From NCBI RefSeq assembly GCF_001579805.1, contig NZ_CP014546.1, forward strand, positions 2,542,001-2,606,000: 64,000 nt of DNA, in the 5' to 3' direction. Source of the stretch: Pseudomonas azotoformans (GTDB lineage: Bacteria > Pseudomonadota > Gammaproteobacteria > Pseudomonadales > Pseudomonadaceae). The position numbers and the translations under genes are program-made. Positions 40,584 to 53,554 of this stretch are shown here, piece by piece (the stretch's first letter is position 1; every line of letters begins with the position of its first letter). The notes beneath the pieces are model-generated. The model had not been told where the DNA came from and ran no database searches. It saw only the letters and a program-made list of their open reading frames with translations.

Positions 40584-41947
40584 AGCAATGAAATTCAGCG
40601 AACTGACCGAGGCCTTGTCGGCCCGCGTGTTGTCGAGCGATTGCAGTTTCGACGGCGTCAGTATCGACAGCCGCGCCACCAAGCCAGGGCAATTGTTTGT
40701 CGCCCTGGCGGGCCCGCGTTTTGATGGTCACGACTACCTGAATGACGTCGCCGCCAAAGGTGCCGTCGGCGCCTTGGTGCAACGCGAAGTGGTGGATTCC
40801 ACACTGCCACAACTGCTGGTTGCCGATACTCGCTTGGCCTTGGGTCAACTGGGTGCGCTGAACCGTGCGGCCTTTGACAAGCCTGTTGCAGCCATCACCG
40901 GCTCCAGCGGCAAGACCACGGTCAAGGAACTGCTCGCCGGTGTGTTGCGTACACGTGGCCCGGTTCTCGCGACCCGTGGCAACCTGAACAATGATTTCGG
41001 CGCTCCGTTGACCCTGCTTGAATTGGCCCCGGAACACACGGCGGCCGTGATCGAGTTGGGCGCATCGCGCGTCGGCGAAATCGCTTACACCGTGGCGCTG
41101 ACCAAGCCCCACGTGGCGATCATCAATAATGCCGGTACCGCCCACGTTGGCGAGTTCGGTGGCCCGGAGAAAATCGTCGAAGCCAAGGGTGAAATCCTTG
41201 AAGGCCTCGATGCCTCGGGCACCGCTGTGTTGAATCTCGACGACAAGGCCTTCGAAACCTGGCGTGTACGCGCCGCCGGTCGCAAGGTCCTGACGTTTGC
41301 CGTGCTCAACGCCGCGGCTGATTTCCACGCCTCCAACATTACCGTTGATGCGCGGGGTTGCCCGTCCTTTACCTTGCACACCCCGCAAGGCAATGAACAC
41401 GTGCAACTGAACCTGCTGGGCAACCATAACGTCGCCAATGCCTTGGCCGCCGCCGCTGCCGCGTACGCCCTGGGCGTGTCGCTGTTCGGTATCGCCACAG
41501 GTTTGGGCGCAGTGCAGCCGGTCAAAGGGCGCACCGTGGCGCAGTTGGCCAGCAACGGCATGCGCGTGATCGACGACACCTATAACGCCAACCAGTCCTC
41601 CATCTGCGCCGCCATCGACCTGCTCAAAAGCTTCGACGGCCGCAAGGTGTTGGTGCTGGGTGATATCGCCGAGCTGGGTGAGTGGGCCGAACAGTCCCAC
41701 CGCGACGTCGGCGCCTATGCCGCTGGCAAAGTCGACGCGCTTTACGCCGTCGGCCCGCACATGGCTCACGCTGTCAGCGTGTTTGGCCCCGGCGCTCGCC
41801 ATTTCGCGACCCAGGCCCGAGCTGATCCAGGCGCTGACGGCGGCTGAACACGATAAACACACAACCATTTTGATCAAGGGATCGCGCAGCGCGGTGATGG
41901 AAAACGTCGTCGCGGCCTTGTGTGGCTCAAGTACGGAGAAACATTAA
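40576..41947 (+). pseudogene. murF: UDP-MurNAc-tripeptide:D-Ala-D-Ala ligase, with a +1 frameshift near the 3' end
   Basis: 456 residues after correction. It adds D-Ala-D-Ala to the precursor. Typical motifs are the P-loop ITGSSGKTTVKEL, LNNDFGAPLTLLEL and the later IDDTYNANQSS. At 41814-41818 the sequence reads AGGCCCGAG where one C fewer is needed: the current frame continues RADPGADGG and stops at 41847, while removing one C gives [22 protein letters not shown] and then [10 protein letters not shown] to TAA at 41945-41947. Because murF is essential and single-copy in bacteria, a real disruption is very unlikely and the sequence is probably wrong here. The stop shares its last base with mraY. 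Confidence 0.9.
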
Positions 41948-43029
41948 TGCTGCTGCTGCTGGCTGAGTATCTGCAACAGTTCCACAAAGGCTTCGCGGTC
42001 TTTCAGTACCTGACCCTGCGCGGGATCCTGGGTGTGCTGACCGCGTTGTGTTTGTCGCTGTTCCTGGGGCCGTGGATGATCCGCACCCTGCAGAACCTGC
42101 AAATTGGTCAATCGGTTCGTAATGACGGCCCGCAGTCGCACCTGTCCAAGTCCGGCACCCCGACCATGGGCGGCGCGCTGATCCTGTCGTCCATCGGCAT
42201 CAGCACGTTGCTGTGGGCCGACCTGCACAACCGTTATGTATGGACCGTTCTGTTGGTGACGCTGCTGTTTGGCGCCATCGGCTGGGTGGATGACTACCGC
42301 AAAGTGATCGAGAAAAACTCGAAAGGGCTGCCAAGCCGCTGGAAGTATTTCTGGCAGTCGGTGTTCGGCCTCGGCGCTGCGATCTTCCTTTACACCACAG
42401 CGCCAAGCGCCGTGGAAACCACTTTGATCATCCCGATGCTCAAGGACGCCAGCATTCCCCTGGGCATCGGCTTCGTGGTGCTGACCTACTTCGTGATCGT
42501 CGGCTCCAGCAACGCGGTCAACCTGACTGACGGCCTCGACGGCCTGGCGATCATGCCAACGGTGATGGTCGGCGGCGCGCTCGGCATCTTCTGCTACCTG
42601 TCGGGTAACGTGAAATTCGCTGAATACCTGCTGATCCCCTATGTGCCGGGCGCAGGTGAATTAATTGTGTTCTGCGGTGCGCTGATCGGTGCCGGCCTGG
42701 GCTTCCTGTGGTTCAACACCTATCCCGCACAAGTCTTCATGGGTGACGTCGGCGCACTGGCGCTGGGCGCGGCCCTCGGCACCATCGCCGTGATCGTTCG
42801 CCAGGAAATCGTGCTGTTCATCATGGGCGGTGTGTTCGTGATGGAGACCCTGTCGGTGGTCATCCAGGTGGCCTCCTTCAAATTGACCGGGCGCCGCGTA
42901 TTCCGCATGGCGCCGATTCACCACCACTTTGAACTCAAGGGCTGGCCTGAGCCACGTGTGATCGTCCGTTTCTGGATCATCACCGTGATTCTGGTGCTGA
43001 TCGGCCTTGCCACCCTGAAACTGAGGTAG
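41947..43029 (+). CDS. mraY: Phospho-MurNAc-pentapeptide translocase
   Basis: 360 residues, ten transmembrane helices predicted. It transfers phospho-MurNAc-pentapeptide to undecaprenyl phosphate, forming lipid I. Family signatures are [19 protein letters not shown] with the Asp pair, [13 protein letters not shown], and [11 protein letters not shown] with the catalytic Asp. A His-rich loop, [12 protein letters not shown], lies near the C terminus. ATG at 41947 shares its A with the murF stop (TAATG) and gives the normal length. Confidence 0.97.
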   Translation: MLLLLAEYLQQFHKGFAVFQYLTLRGILGVLTALCLSLFLGPWMIRTLQNLQIGQSVRNDGPQSHLSKSGTPTMGGALILSSIGISTLLWADLHNRYVWTVLLVTLLFGAIGWVDDYRKVIEKNSKGLPSRWKYFWQSVFGLGAAIFLYTTAPSAVETTLIIPMLKDASIPLGIGFVVLTYFVIVGSSNAVNLTDGLDGLAIMPTVMVGGALGIFCYLSGNVKFAEYLLIPYVPGAGELIVFCGALIGAGLGFLWFNTYPAQVFMGDVGALALGAALGTIAVIVRQEIVLFIMGGVFVMETLSVVIQVASFKLTGRRVFRMAPIHHHFELKGWPEPRVIVRFWIITVILVLIGLATLKLR

Positions 43030-43035
43030 AAACGA

Positions 43036-44382
43036 GTGTCCCTGATCGCTTCAGACCACTTCCGCATCGTTGTCGGCCTCGGCAAGAGCGGCATGTCCCT
43101 GGTTCGCTTCCTGGCGAACCGGGGCAAGCCGTTTGCCGTGGCCGATACGCGGGAAAATCCACCGGAGCTGGTCACGCTGCGCCGTGACTACCCGCACGTG
43201 GAAGTGCGTTGTGGCGAGCTGGATGTCGAGTTTCTGTGCCGTGCCGACGAGCTCTACGTGAGCCCCGGCCTGGCCATCGCGACCCCGGCCCTGCAAGCCG
43301 CCGCCGCCCGTGGCGTGAAGCTGTCGGGCGATATCGATCTGTTCGCGCGTAACGCGCAGGCGCCGATCGTGGCCATCAGCGGTTCCAACGCAAAAAGCAC
43401 CGTGACCACCCTGGTCGGCGAGATGGCGGCTGCGGCCGGCAAGCGCGTGGCCGTGGGCGGCAACCTCGGCACGCCGGCGCTGGACCTGCTCAGCGACGAC
43501 GTCGAGCTGTACGTGATGGAACTGTCGAGCTTCCAACTGGAAACCACTCACGACCTCGGTGCCGAAGTGGCCACCGTGTTGAACGTCAGCGAAGACCACA
43601 TGGACCGCTACAGCGGCCTGCCGGCCTATCACCTGGCCAAGCACCGGATCTTCCGGGGCGCCAAGCAAGTGGTGGTCAACCGTCAGGACGCCTTGAGCCG
43701 TCCGCTGATGGGCGAGGGCCTGCCATGCTGGACCTTCGGCCTGAGCAAGCCTGATTTCAAAGCCTTCGGCATTCGCGAAGAGAACGGCGAGAAACACCTG
43801 GCCTTCGAATTCCAGAACCTGATGCCGGTGCGTGAGCTGAAAATCCGTGGCGCCCATAACCAGTCCAACGCCCTGGCGGCTCTGGCGCTGGGGCATGCCG
43901 TTGGCCTGCCGTTCGACGCCATGCTGTCGGCCCTGCGTACTTTCGGCGGCCTGGAACATCGCTGCCAGTGGGTTCGCGATCTCGACGGTGTCAGCTATTA
44001 CAACGATTCCAAGGCCACCAACGTCGGTGCGGCCCTGGCGGCTATCGAAGGCCTTGGCGCCGATATCGAAGGCAAGCTGGTGCTGATCGCCGGTGGCGAC
44101 GGCAAGGGTGCCGACTTCAAGGACCTTAAAGGTCCGGTCGCCGAGCATTGCCGCGCCGTGGTGCTGATGGGCCGCGATTCCGATTTGATCGCCGCCGCCC
44201 TCGGCGATGCGGTGCCACAAGTGCGCGCCACCTCTCTGGACAACGCCATCGCCCAATGCAAAGCGCTGGCCCAGCCGGGTGATGCGGTGTTGCTGTCGCC
44301 GGCGTGCGCCAGTTTCGACATGTTCAAGAACTACGAAGAGCGCGGCCAGCTGTTCGCCGCCGCCGTGGAGGCCTTGGCATGA
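43036..44382 (+). CDS. murD: UDP-MurNAc-L-Ala:D-glutamate ligase
   Basis: 448 residues from GTG at 43036. It adds D-glutamate to UDP-MurNAc-L-Ala with ATP. The N-terminal Rossmann-like domain begins IVVGLGKSGMSLVRFL. The P-loop is AISGSNAKSTVTTLV, and LSSFQLETTHDL and NDSKATNVGAAL are later family motifs. Note that the usual GTNGK is here GSNAK, a form seen in several MurD proteins. GAAACGA precedes the start. ftsW begins four bases before its stop. Confidence 0.96.
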   Translation: MSLIASDHFRIVVGLGKSGMSLVRFLANRGKPFAVADTRENPPELVTLRRDYPHVEVRCGELDVEFLCRADELYVSPGLAIATPALQAAAARGVKLSGDIDLFARNAQAPIVAISGSNAKSTVTTLVGEMAAAAGKRVAVGGNLGTPALDLLSDDVELYVMELSSFQLETTHDLGAEVATVLNVSEDHMDRYSGLPAYHLAKHRIFRGAKQVVVNRQDALSRPLMGEGLPCWTFGLSKPDFKAFGIREENGEKHLAFEFQNLMPVRELKIRGAHNQSNALAALALGHAVGLPFDAMLSALRTFGGLEHRCQWVRDLDGVSYYNDSKATNVGAALAAIEGLGADIEGKLVLIAGGDGKGADFKDLKGPVAEHCRAVVLMGRDSDLIAAALGDAVPQVRATSLDNAIAQCKALAQPGDAVLLSPACASFDMFKNYEERGQLFAAAVEALA

Positions 44383-45602
44383 GTATCAATTTGCGGAACA
44401 TCATCAAGCCGTACCCGTCGCCGATCATTACCGGGCGCGGTATCGACCTTGACTTCCCGATGCTCGCCGGTTGCCTGGCGCTGTTGGGCCTGGGCCTGGT
44501 GATGATCACCTCGGCTTCGTCCGAAGTGGCGGCCGTGCAGTCGGGCAACACCCTGTACATGATGATCCGTCACCTGGTGTACCTGGTGATCGGTCTTGGC
44601 GCGTGCATCGTCACCATGATGATCCCGATCGCCACCTGGCAACGCCTGGGTTGGCTGATGCTGATCGGTGCGTTCGGCTTGCTGATCATGGTGATCCTGC
44701 CCGGCATTGGCCGCGAGGTGAACGGTTCGATGCGCTGGATCGGCTTCGGCGCGTTCAACGTGCAGCCGTCGGAAATCGCCAAGGTGTTCGTGGTGATCTA
44801 CCTCGCCGGTTACCTGGTACGTCGCCAGAAAGAAGTGCGCGAAAGCTGGATGGGCTTTTTCAAGCCCTTCATCGTGCTGCTGCCGATGGCCGGCCTGTTG
44901 CTGATGGAGCCCGACTTCGGCGCCACCGTCGTGATGATGGGCGCAGCGGCGGCGATGCTGTTCCTCGGCGGCGTGGGCCTGTTCCGCTTTACCTTGATGG
45001 TGGTGCTGGCCGTGGCGGCCGTGACCATCCTGGTCCAGGCGCAACCCTACCGGATGGCGCGTCTGATCACCTTTACCGACCCCTGGTCCGACCAGTTCGG
45101 TTCCGGCTACCAGTTGACCCAGGCGCTGATCGCCTTCGGTCGCGGCGAGTGGCTGGGCGTGGGCCTGGGCAACAGTGTGCAGAAGCAGTTCTACCTGCCG
45201 GAAGCGCACACCGACTTCGTGTTCTCGGTACTTGCCGAAGAGCTGGGCGTGGTGGGTTCGCTGTGCACCGTCGCGTTGTTCGTGTTCGTGTGTGTACGCG
45301 GCATGTACATCGGCTTGTGGGCTGAAAAGGCCAAACAGTATTTCGCCGCCTATGTGGCGTACGGCTTGTCGTTCCTGTGGATCGGCCAGTTCCTGATCAA
45401 CATCGGGGTGAACGTCGGCTTGCTGCCGACCAAGGGCCTGACCTTGCCGTTCCTCAGCTACGGCGGCAGTTCGTTGGTGATCTGCTGCGCGTGCCTGGGC
45501 TTGTTGCTGCGCATCGAGTGGGAGAGTCGAACCCACTTGGGCAGCGAAGAGATGGAATTCAGTGAAAGCGATTTTGCCGAGGAGCCGACCCATGGGCGCT
45601 AA
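44379..45602 (+). CDS. ftsW: SEDS septal peptidoglycan glycosyltransferase FtsW
   Basis: 407 residues with about ten transmembrane helices. It polymerises lipid II at the septum in partnership with FtsI. RFTDPWSDQFGSGYQLTQ-type (here ITFTDPWSDQFGSGYQ) and AEELGVVGS are SEDS motifs; the terminal PTKGLTLPFLSYGGSSL is the FtsW/RodA signature. ATG at 44379 overlaps the murD stop as ATGA; upstream extensions in frame have no ribosome site. Its 3' end overlaps murG by 11 bases. Confidence 0.96.
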   Translation: MSINLRNIIKPYPSPIITGRGIDLDFPMLAGCLALLGLGLVMITSASSEVAAVQSGNTLYMMIRHLVYLVIGLGACIVTMMIPIATWQRLGWLMLIGAFGLLIMVILPGIGREVNGSMRWIGFGAFNVQPSEIAKVFVVIYLAGYLVRRQKEVRESWMGFFKPFIVLLPMAGLLLMEPDFGATVVMMGAAAAMLFLGGVGLFRFTLMVVLAVAAVTILVQAQPYRMARLITFTDPWSDQFGSGYQLTQALIAFGRGEWLGVGLGNSVQKQFYLPEAHTDFVFSVLAEELGVVGSLCTVALFVFVCVRGMYIGLWAEKAKQYFAAYVAYGLSFLWIGQFLINIGVNVGLLPTKGLTLPFLSYGGSSLVICCACLGLLLRIEWESRTHLGSEEMEFSESDFAEEPTHGR

Positions 45603-46654
45603 CGTGCTGATCATGGCAGGCGGCACCGGCGGCCATGTGTTCCCGGCCTTGGCCTGTGCGCGCGAATTCCAGAACCGTGGCTACACCGTGCACTGGTTGG
45701 GTACCCCGCGTGGCATCGAAAACGAATTGGTGCCGAATGCCGGTTTGCCGCTGCACCTGATCAACGTCACGGGCCTGCGTGGCAAGGGCAAGTTGTCCCT
45801 GCTCAAGGCGCCGTTCGTGTTGCTCAAAGCGGTGTGGCAGGCGCGCAAAGTCATTCGTGAACTGAAGCCGGTGTGTGTGCTCGGTTTTGGTGGGTATGTG
45901 ACCGGTCCTGGTGGTGTTGCCGCCAAGCTCGCCGGTGTGCCGGTGATCGTGCACGAGCAGAACGCCGTCGCCGGTACCGCCAACCGTCTGCTGGTGCCGT
46001 TGGCTGCGCGGGTGTGTGAAGCATTTCCGAAAACCTTTGGTGCCTCGGACAAGCTGCGCACCACTGGCAACCCGGTGCGCACCGAACTGTTTATGGACAT
46101 CGCCCGTGAAGCACTGGAAGGGCGCAAGCCGCACCTGCTGGTCATGGGCGGCAGCCTGGGCTCCGAGCCATTGAACAAACTGCTGCCGGAAGCGCTGGCG
46201 CAACTCCCTGTGGAATTGCGCCCGGAAGTCTTCCATCAGGCTGGCAAAGATCACGGTGAAGTCACCGCCGCGCGTTATCGCGAAGCCGGTGTCGAGGCGA
46301 ACGTACAGCCCTTCATCAAAGACATGGCCCACGCCTATGGCTGGGCCGACCTGGTGGTCTGCCGCTCCGGTGCGCTGACTGTCAGTGAACTGGCTGCCGC
46401 CGGTCTGCCGTCCTTGCTGGTGCCTTTGCCCCACGCGATCGACGATCACCAGACCCGCAACGCCGAATATTTGGCCGGGGAGGGCGCTGCCTTCCTGCTG
46501 CCGCAAAGAACGACTGGCGCCGCCGATTTGGCCGCACGCCTGACTGAGGTTTTGATGCAACCGGAACGACTCAATAGCATGGCGAGCACCGCAAGCCGCC
46601 TGGCCAAACCTGACGCAACCCGCACCGTGGTCGATATCTGCCTGGAGGTGGCCC

Positions 46655-46662
<8 letters not shown>
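45592..46662 (+). CDS. murG: UDP-GlcNAc:undecaprenyl-PP-MurNAc-pentapeptide GlcNAc transferase
   Basis: 356 residues, peripheral membrane GT28 glycosyltransferase that makes lipid II. The N-terminal glycine-rich [16 protein letters not shown] and the later HEQNAVAG motif bind the lipid-phosphate acceptor. The C-domain [30 protein letters not shown] and [11 protein letters not shown] motifs bind UDP-GlcNAc. ATG at 45592 has GAGGAG at a good distance and overlaps the end of ftsW, so translation is coupled. It ends overlapping murC by eight bases. Confidence 0.97.
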
Positions 46663-49053
<2,391 letters not shown>

Positions 49054-49057
49054 GGAC

Positions 49058-49927
49058 ATGAAAGGCGCATCGCTTCGTCATCAGCCCCCCCAAGCACCGA
49101 GCCGCAAGCCGGTGCCACGGGGTGCCAGCCGAATGGTGGCTAAAGAGCCGATGTCGGCGCGCCTGCCGAAAGCCAACTTTGGTTTCCTCAAAGCGCTGTT
49201 CTGGCCGGTGTTGCTGGTGGTGCTGGGTTTCGGAACCTACGAAGGCGCGCAGCGTCTGTTGCCGTATGCCGACCGGCCGATCACCAAGATCAGCGTGCAG
49301 GGCGACTTGAGCTACATCAGCCAGCAAGCGGTACAGCAGCGCATCGGCCCGTACCTGGCGGCGAGCTTCTTTACCATCGACCTGGCCGGTATGCGCTCGG
49401 AGCTGGAGCAGATGCCGTGGATCGCGCACGCCGAAGTCCGCCGCGTATGGCCTGACCAGGTGACGATCCGCCTGGAAGAACAACTGCCCGTGGCCCGTTG
49501 GGGCGACGAAGCGCTGTTGAACAACCAGGGCCAGGCGTTCACCCCGCGTGAGCTGGCCAACTATGAGCACCTGCCGCAGCTGTTCGGGCCGCAGCGGGCG
49601 CAGCAACAAGTGATGCAGCAGTACCAGGCCTTGAGCCAGATGCTGCGTCCCATGGGCTTCTCCATTGCACGCCTGGAACTGCGTGAACGGGGTAGCTGGT
49701 TTTTGACGACCGGGGCAGGCAGTTCCGGCCCGGGCATCCAGTTGTTGCTGGGACGCGACCGCTTGGTGGAAAAGATGCGCCGCTTCATTGCCATCTATGA
49801 CAAGACCTTGAAAGAACAGATTACGAACATTGCGAGCGTCGACCTGCGTTACGCCAACGGCCTGGCCGTCGGCTGGCGTGAACCGGCAGCGCCCACGGCA
49901 GCGCAACCCGCTGTCGCGAAGAATTAA
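49058..49927 (+). CDS. ftsQ: Cell division protein FtsQ
   Basis: 289 residues, bitopic membrane protein of the FtsQLB complex. A Pro- and Arg-rich cytoplasmic tail of about 50 residues is followed by a transmembrane helix ([20 protein letters not shown]). Then comes a POTRA domain ([22 protein letters not shown]) and the FtsQ beta-domain. ATG at 49058 is preceded by AAGAGGCTAAGGAC. Upstream in-frame starts overlap ddlB and are not needed. It ends 15 bases before ftsA. Confidence 0.94.
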   Translation: MKGASLRHQPPQAPSRKPVPRGASRMVAKEPMSARLPKANFGFLKALFWPVLLVVLGFGTYEGAQRLLPYADRPITKISVQGDLSYISQQAVQQRIGPYLAASFFTIDLAGMRSELEQMPWIAHAEVRRVWPDQVTIRLEEQLPVARWGDEALLNNQGQAFTPRELANYEHLPQLFGPQRAQQQVMQQYQALSQMLRPMGFSIARLELRERGSWFLTTGAGSSGPGIQLLLGRDRLVEKMRRFIAIYDKTLKEQITNIASVDLRYANGLAVGWREPAAPTAAQPAVAKN

Positions 49928-49942
49928 GAAGAGGCAGGACCC

Positions 49943-51205
49943 ATGGCAAACGTGCAAAGCGGCAAAATGATCGTCGGTCTCGACATTGGCACCTCCAAAG
50001 TGGTGGCGCTGGTGGGCGAGGTCGGGGAAGACGGCGTTATCGAAATCGTCGGTATTGGCACGCATCCGTCCCGGGGCCTGAAGAAGGGCGTGGTGGTGAA
50101 CATCGAGTCCACCGTGCAATCGATCCAGCGCGCCATCGAAGAAGCGCAGCTGATGGCCGGTTGCCGGATCCACTCGGCGTTCGTTGGCGTGGCGGGCAAC
50201 CATATCCGCAGCCTGAATTCCCACGGCATCGTGGCGATCCGCGACCGCGAAGTCAGCTCCGCCGACCTTGAACGCGTGCTCGACGCCGCCCAGGCCGTGG
50301 CGATCCCGGCTGACCAGCGCGTGCTGCACACGCTGCCGCAGGATTACGTGATCGACAACCAGGAAGGCGTTCGTGAGCCCCTGGGCATGTCGGGCGTACG
50401 CCTGGAAGCCAAGGTCCACGTGGTGACCTGCGCCGTCAACGCCGCACAGAACATTGAAAAGTGCGTGCGCCGCTGCGGCCTGGAAATCGACGACATCATT
50501 CTTGAGCAACTGGCTTCGGCCTACTCGGTACTGACCGACGACGAAAAAGAACTGGGCGTATGCCTGGTCGACATCGGCGGCGGCACCACCGACATCGCGA
50601 TCTTCACCGAGGGTGCGATCCGTCACACCGCCGTGATCCCGATTGCCGGTGACCAGGTGACCAACGACATCGCCATGGCGCTGCGTACGCCGACCCAGTA
50701 CGCCGAAGAAATCAAGATTCGCTACGCCTGCGCCCTGGCCAAGCTGGCCGGTGCCGGCGAGACCATCAAGGTGCCGAGCGTGGGCGACCGTCCACCGCGC
50801 GAACTGTCGCGCCAGGCCCTGGCCGAAGTGGTCGAGCCGCGCTACGACGAACTGTTCACCCTGATCCAGGCTGAACTGCGCCGCAGCGGCTACGAAGATC
50901 TGATCCCGGCCGGCATCGTGCTGACCGGTGGCACCTCGAAGATGGAAGGCGCGGTCGAACTGGCCGAGGAAATCTTCCACATGCCCGTCCGCCTGGGCGT
51001 GCCCCATGGCGTCAAAGGCCTGGGCGACGTGGTGCGCAACCCGATTTACTCCACCGGTGTGGGCTTGCTGTTGTACGGGCTGCAAAAGCAGACCGACGGC
51101 ATTTCCCTGTCGGGCCCGAGCAACCGTGACAGCTACCGCAGCGATGACGAGGCGAAAGCGCCGTTGTTCGAGCGGTTGCAGGCATGGGTCAAAGGCAATT
51201 TTTAA
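49943..51205 (+). CDS. ftsA: Cell division protein FtsA
   Basis: 420 residues of the actin fold. It tethers FtsZ filaments to the membrane and recruits later divisome proteins. The phosphate-1 motif is IVGLDIGTSKVVALVGEV and phosphate-2 VDIGGGTTDIAIF; the adenosine motif is LTGGTSKMEGA. The C-terminal helix FERLQAWVKGNF is the amphipathic membrane anchor. AAGAGGCAGG precedes the ATG. ftsZ begins 65 bases downstream. Confidence 0.97.
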   Translation: MANVQSGKMIVGLDIGTSKVVALVGEVGEDGVIEIVGIGTHPSRGLKKGVVVNIESTVQSIQRAIEEAQLMAGCRIHSAFVGVAGNHIRSLNSHGIVAIRDREVSSADLERVLDAAQAVAIPADQRVLHTLPQDYVIDNQEGVREPLGMSGVRLEAKVHVVTCAVNAAQNIEKCVRRCGLEIDDIILEQLASAYSVLTDDEKELGVCLVDIGGGTTDIAIFTEGAIRHTAVIPIAGDQVTNDIAMALRTPTQYAEEIKIRYACALAKLAGAGETIKVPSVGDRPPRELSRQALAEVVEPRYDELFTLIQAELRRSGYEDLIPAGIVLTGGTSKMEGAVELAEEIFHMPVRLGVPHGVKGLGDVVRNPIYSTGVGLLLYGLQKQTDGISLSGPSNRDSYRSDDEAKAPLFERLQAWVKGNF

Positions 51206-51270
51206 AGATTTACCGCGACACCGTTGTAAGCAGTAGGCGAAAAAACTAGAGAAATGAAAGGAGAGGGAAC

Positions 51271-52476
51271 ATGTTCGAACTCGTAGACAACATCCCCGCA
51301 AGCCCGGTTATCAAAGTAATCGGTGTCGGCGGTGGCGGCGGCAACGCTGTCAACCACATGGTCAAGAGCAACATTGAAGGCGTTGAATTCATCTGCGCCA
51401 ACACTGATGCCCAGGCGCTGAAAAGCATCGGCGCGCGGACCATCCTGCAATTGGGCACAGCCGTGACCAAGGGCCTCGGTGCTGGCGCCAATCCGGAAGT
51501 CGGCCGTCAAGCCGCCCTGGAAGACCGCGAGCGTATTGCCGAAGTGCTGCAAGGCACCAACATGGTGTTCATCACCACCGGCATGGGCGGCGGTACCGGT
51601 ACTGGTGCTGCGCCGATCATCGCCGAAGTGGCCAAGGAAATGGGCATTCTGACGGTCGCTGTCGTGACCCGTCCGTTCCCGTTCGAAGGTCGCAAGCGCA
51701 TGCAGATCGCCGACGAAGGCATCCGCCTGCTGTCTGAAAGCGTCGACTCGTTGATCACCATCCCCAACGAGAAGCTGCTGACCATCCTGGGCAAGGACGC
51801 CAGCCTGCTGTCCGCCTTCGCCAAGGCTGACGATGTACTGGCCGGTGCCGTTCGCGGTATCTCCGACATCATCAAGCGTCCAGGCATGATCAACGTCGAC
51901 TTTGCCGACGTACGTACCGTGATGAGCGAAATGGGCATGGCGATGATGGGCACTGGCTGCGCCAGCGGTCCGAACCGTGCGCGTGAAGCCACTGAAGCGG
52001 CCATCCGCAACCCGTTGCTGGAAGACGTGAACCTGCAAGGTGCACGCGGCATCCTGGTGAACATCACCGCCGGTCCTGACCTGTCCCTGGGTGAGTACTC
52101 CGACGTGGGTAGCATCATCGAAGCCTTCGCTTCCGAACACGCGATGGTCAAAGTCGGCACCGTGATCGATCCGGACATGCGCGACGAGCTGCATGTGACC
52201 GTGGTTGCGACCGGCCTGGGTGCAAAAATCGAGAAGCCTGTGAAGGTGATCGACAACACCCTGCACAACGCCCAAGCCAACCACGCCAGCCAAGCGGCTG
52301 CCGCTCCAGCGCCTTCGCGCCAGGAACTGCCGTCGGTGAACTACCGTGATCTGGACCGTCCGACCGTGATGCGCAACCAGGCTCAGGCCGGTGCTGCGGC
52401 GTCCCGTAGCCCGAATCCGCAAGATGATCTGGACTACCTGGACATCCCGGCATTCCTGCGTCGTCAGGCCGATTAA
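51271..52476 (+). CDS. ftsZ: Cell division GTPase FtsZ
   Basis: 401 residues, tubulin-like GTPase that forms the Z-ring. Motifs are [17 protein letters not shown], the tubulin signature [10 protein letters not shown] at about 105-114, and [11 protein letters not shown] in the T7-loop region. A linker of about 60 residues follows, and the conserved C-terminal peptide [15 protein letters not shown] that binds FtsA and ZipA closes the protein. GAAAGGAGAGGGA before the ATG is a strong ribosome site, fitting high expression. Confidence 0.98.
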   Translation: MFELVDNIPASPVIKVIGVGGGGGNAVNHMVKSNIEGVEFICANTDAQALKSIGARTILQLGTAVTKGLGAGANPEVGRQAALEDRERIAEVLQGTNMVFITTGMGGGTGTGAAPIIAEVAKEMGILTVAVVTRPFPFEGRKRMQIADEGIRLLSESVDSLITIPNEKLLTILGKDASLLSAFAKADDVLAGAVRGISDIIKRPGMINVDFADVRTVMSEMGMAMMGTGCASGPNRAREATEAAIRNPLLEDVNLQGARGILVNITAGPDLSLGEYSDVGSIIEAFASEHAMVKVGTVIDPDMRDELHVTVVATGLGAKIEKPVKVIDNTLHNAQANHASQAAAAPAPSRQELPSVNYRDLDRPTVMRNQAQAGAAASRSPNPQDDLDYLDIPAFLRRQAD

Positions 52477-52530
52477 TGGAATGTATCAGGGCTATGAAGG
52501 TGATTGGTGTTCAGCAAAGGTCTGGTCTGC

Positions 52531-52536
52531 TATTAT
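52531..52536 (+). promoter_or_regulatory. Extended -10 promoter candidate for lpxC
   Basis: TATTAT preceded by TGC forms an extended -10 element (TGnTATTAT) about 50 bases before the lpxC ATG. The -35 region is weak. Separate transcription of lpxC from the division cluster is plausible. Confidence 0.5.
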
Positions 52537-52552
52537 CGCCAGCCTTTGTTGA

Positions 52553-53500
<948 letters not shown>

Positions 53501-53526
53501 GTAACAACTCTCTTTCTTTAGTTTTG

Positions 53527-53554
53527 AAAGGCTGCCTTCGGGTGGCCTTTTTTT
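53527..53554 (+). terminator. Terminator after lpxC
   Basis: AAAGGCTGCC, TTCG loop and GGTGGCCTTT followed by a run of Ts. The stem contains two G-T wobbles. The run ends at the stop codon of the convergent diguanylate cyclase gene. Confidence 0.87.
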
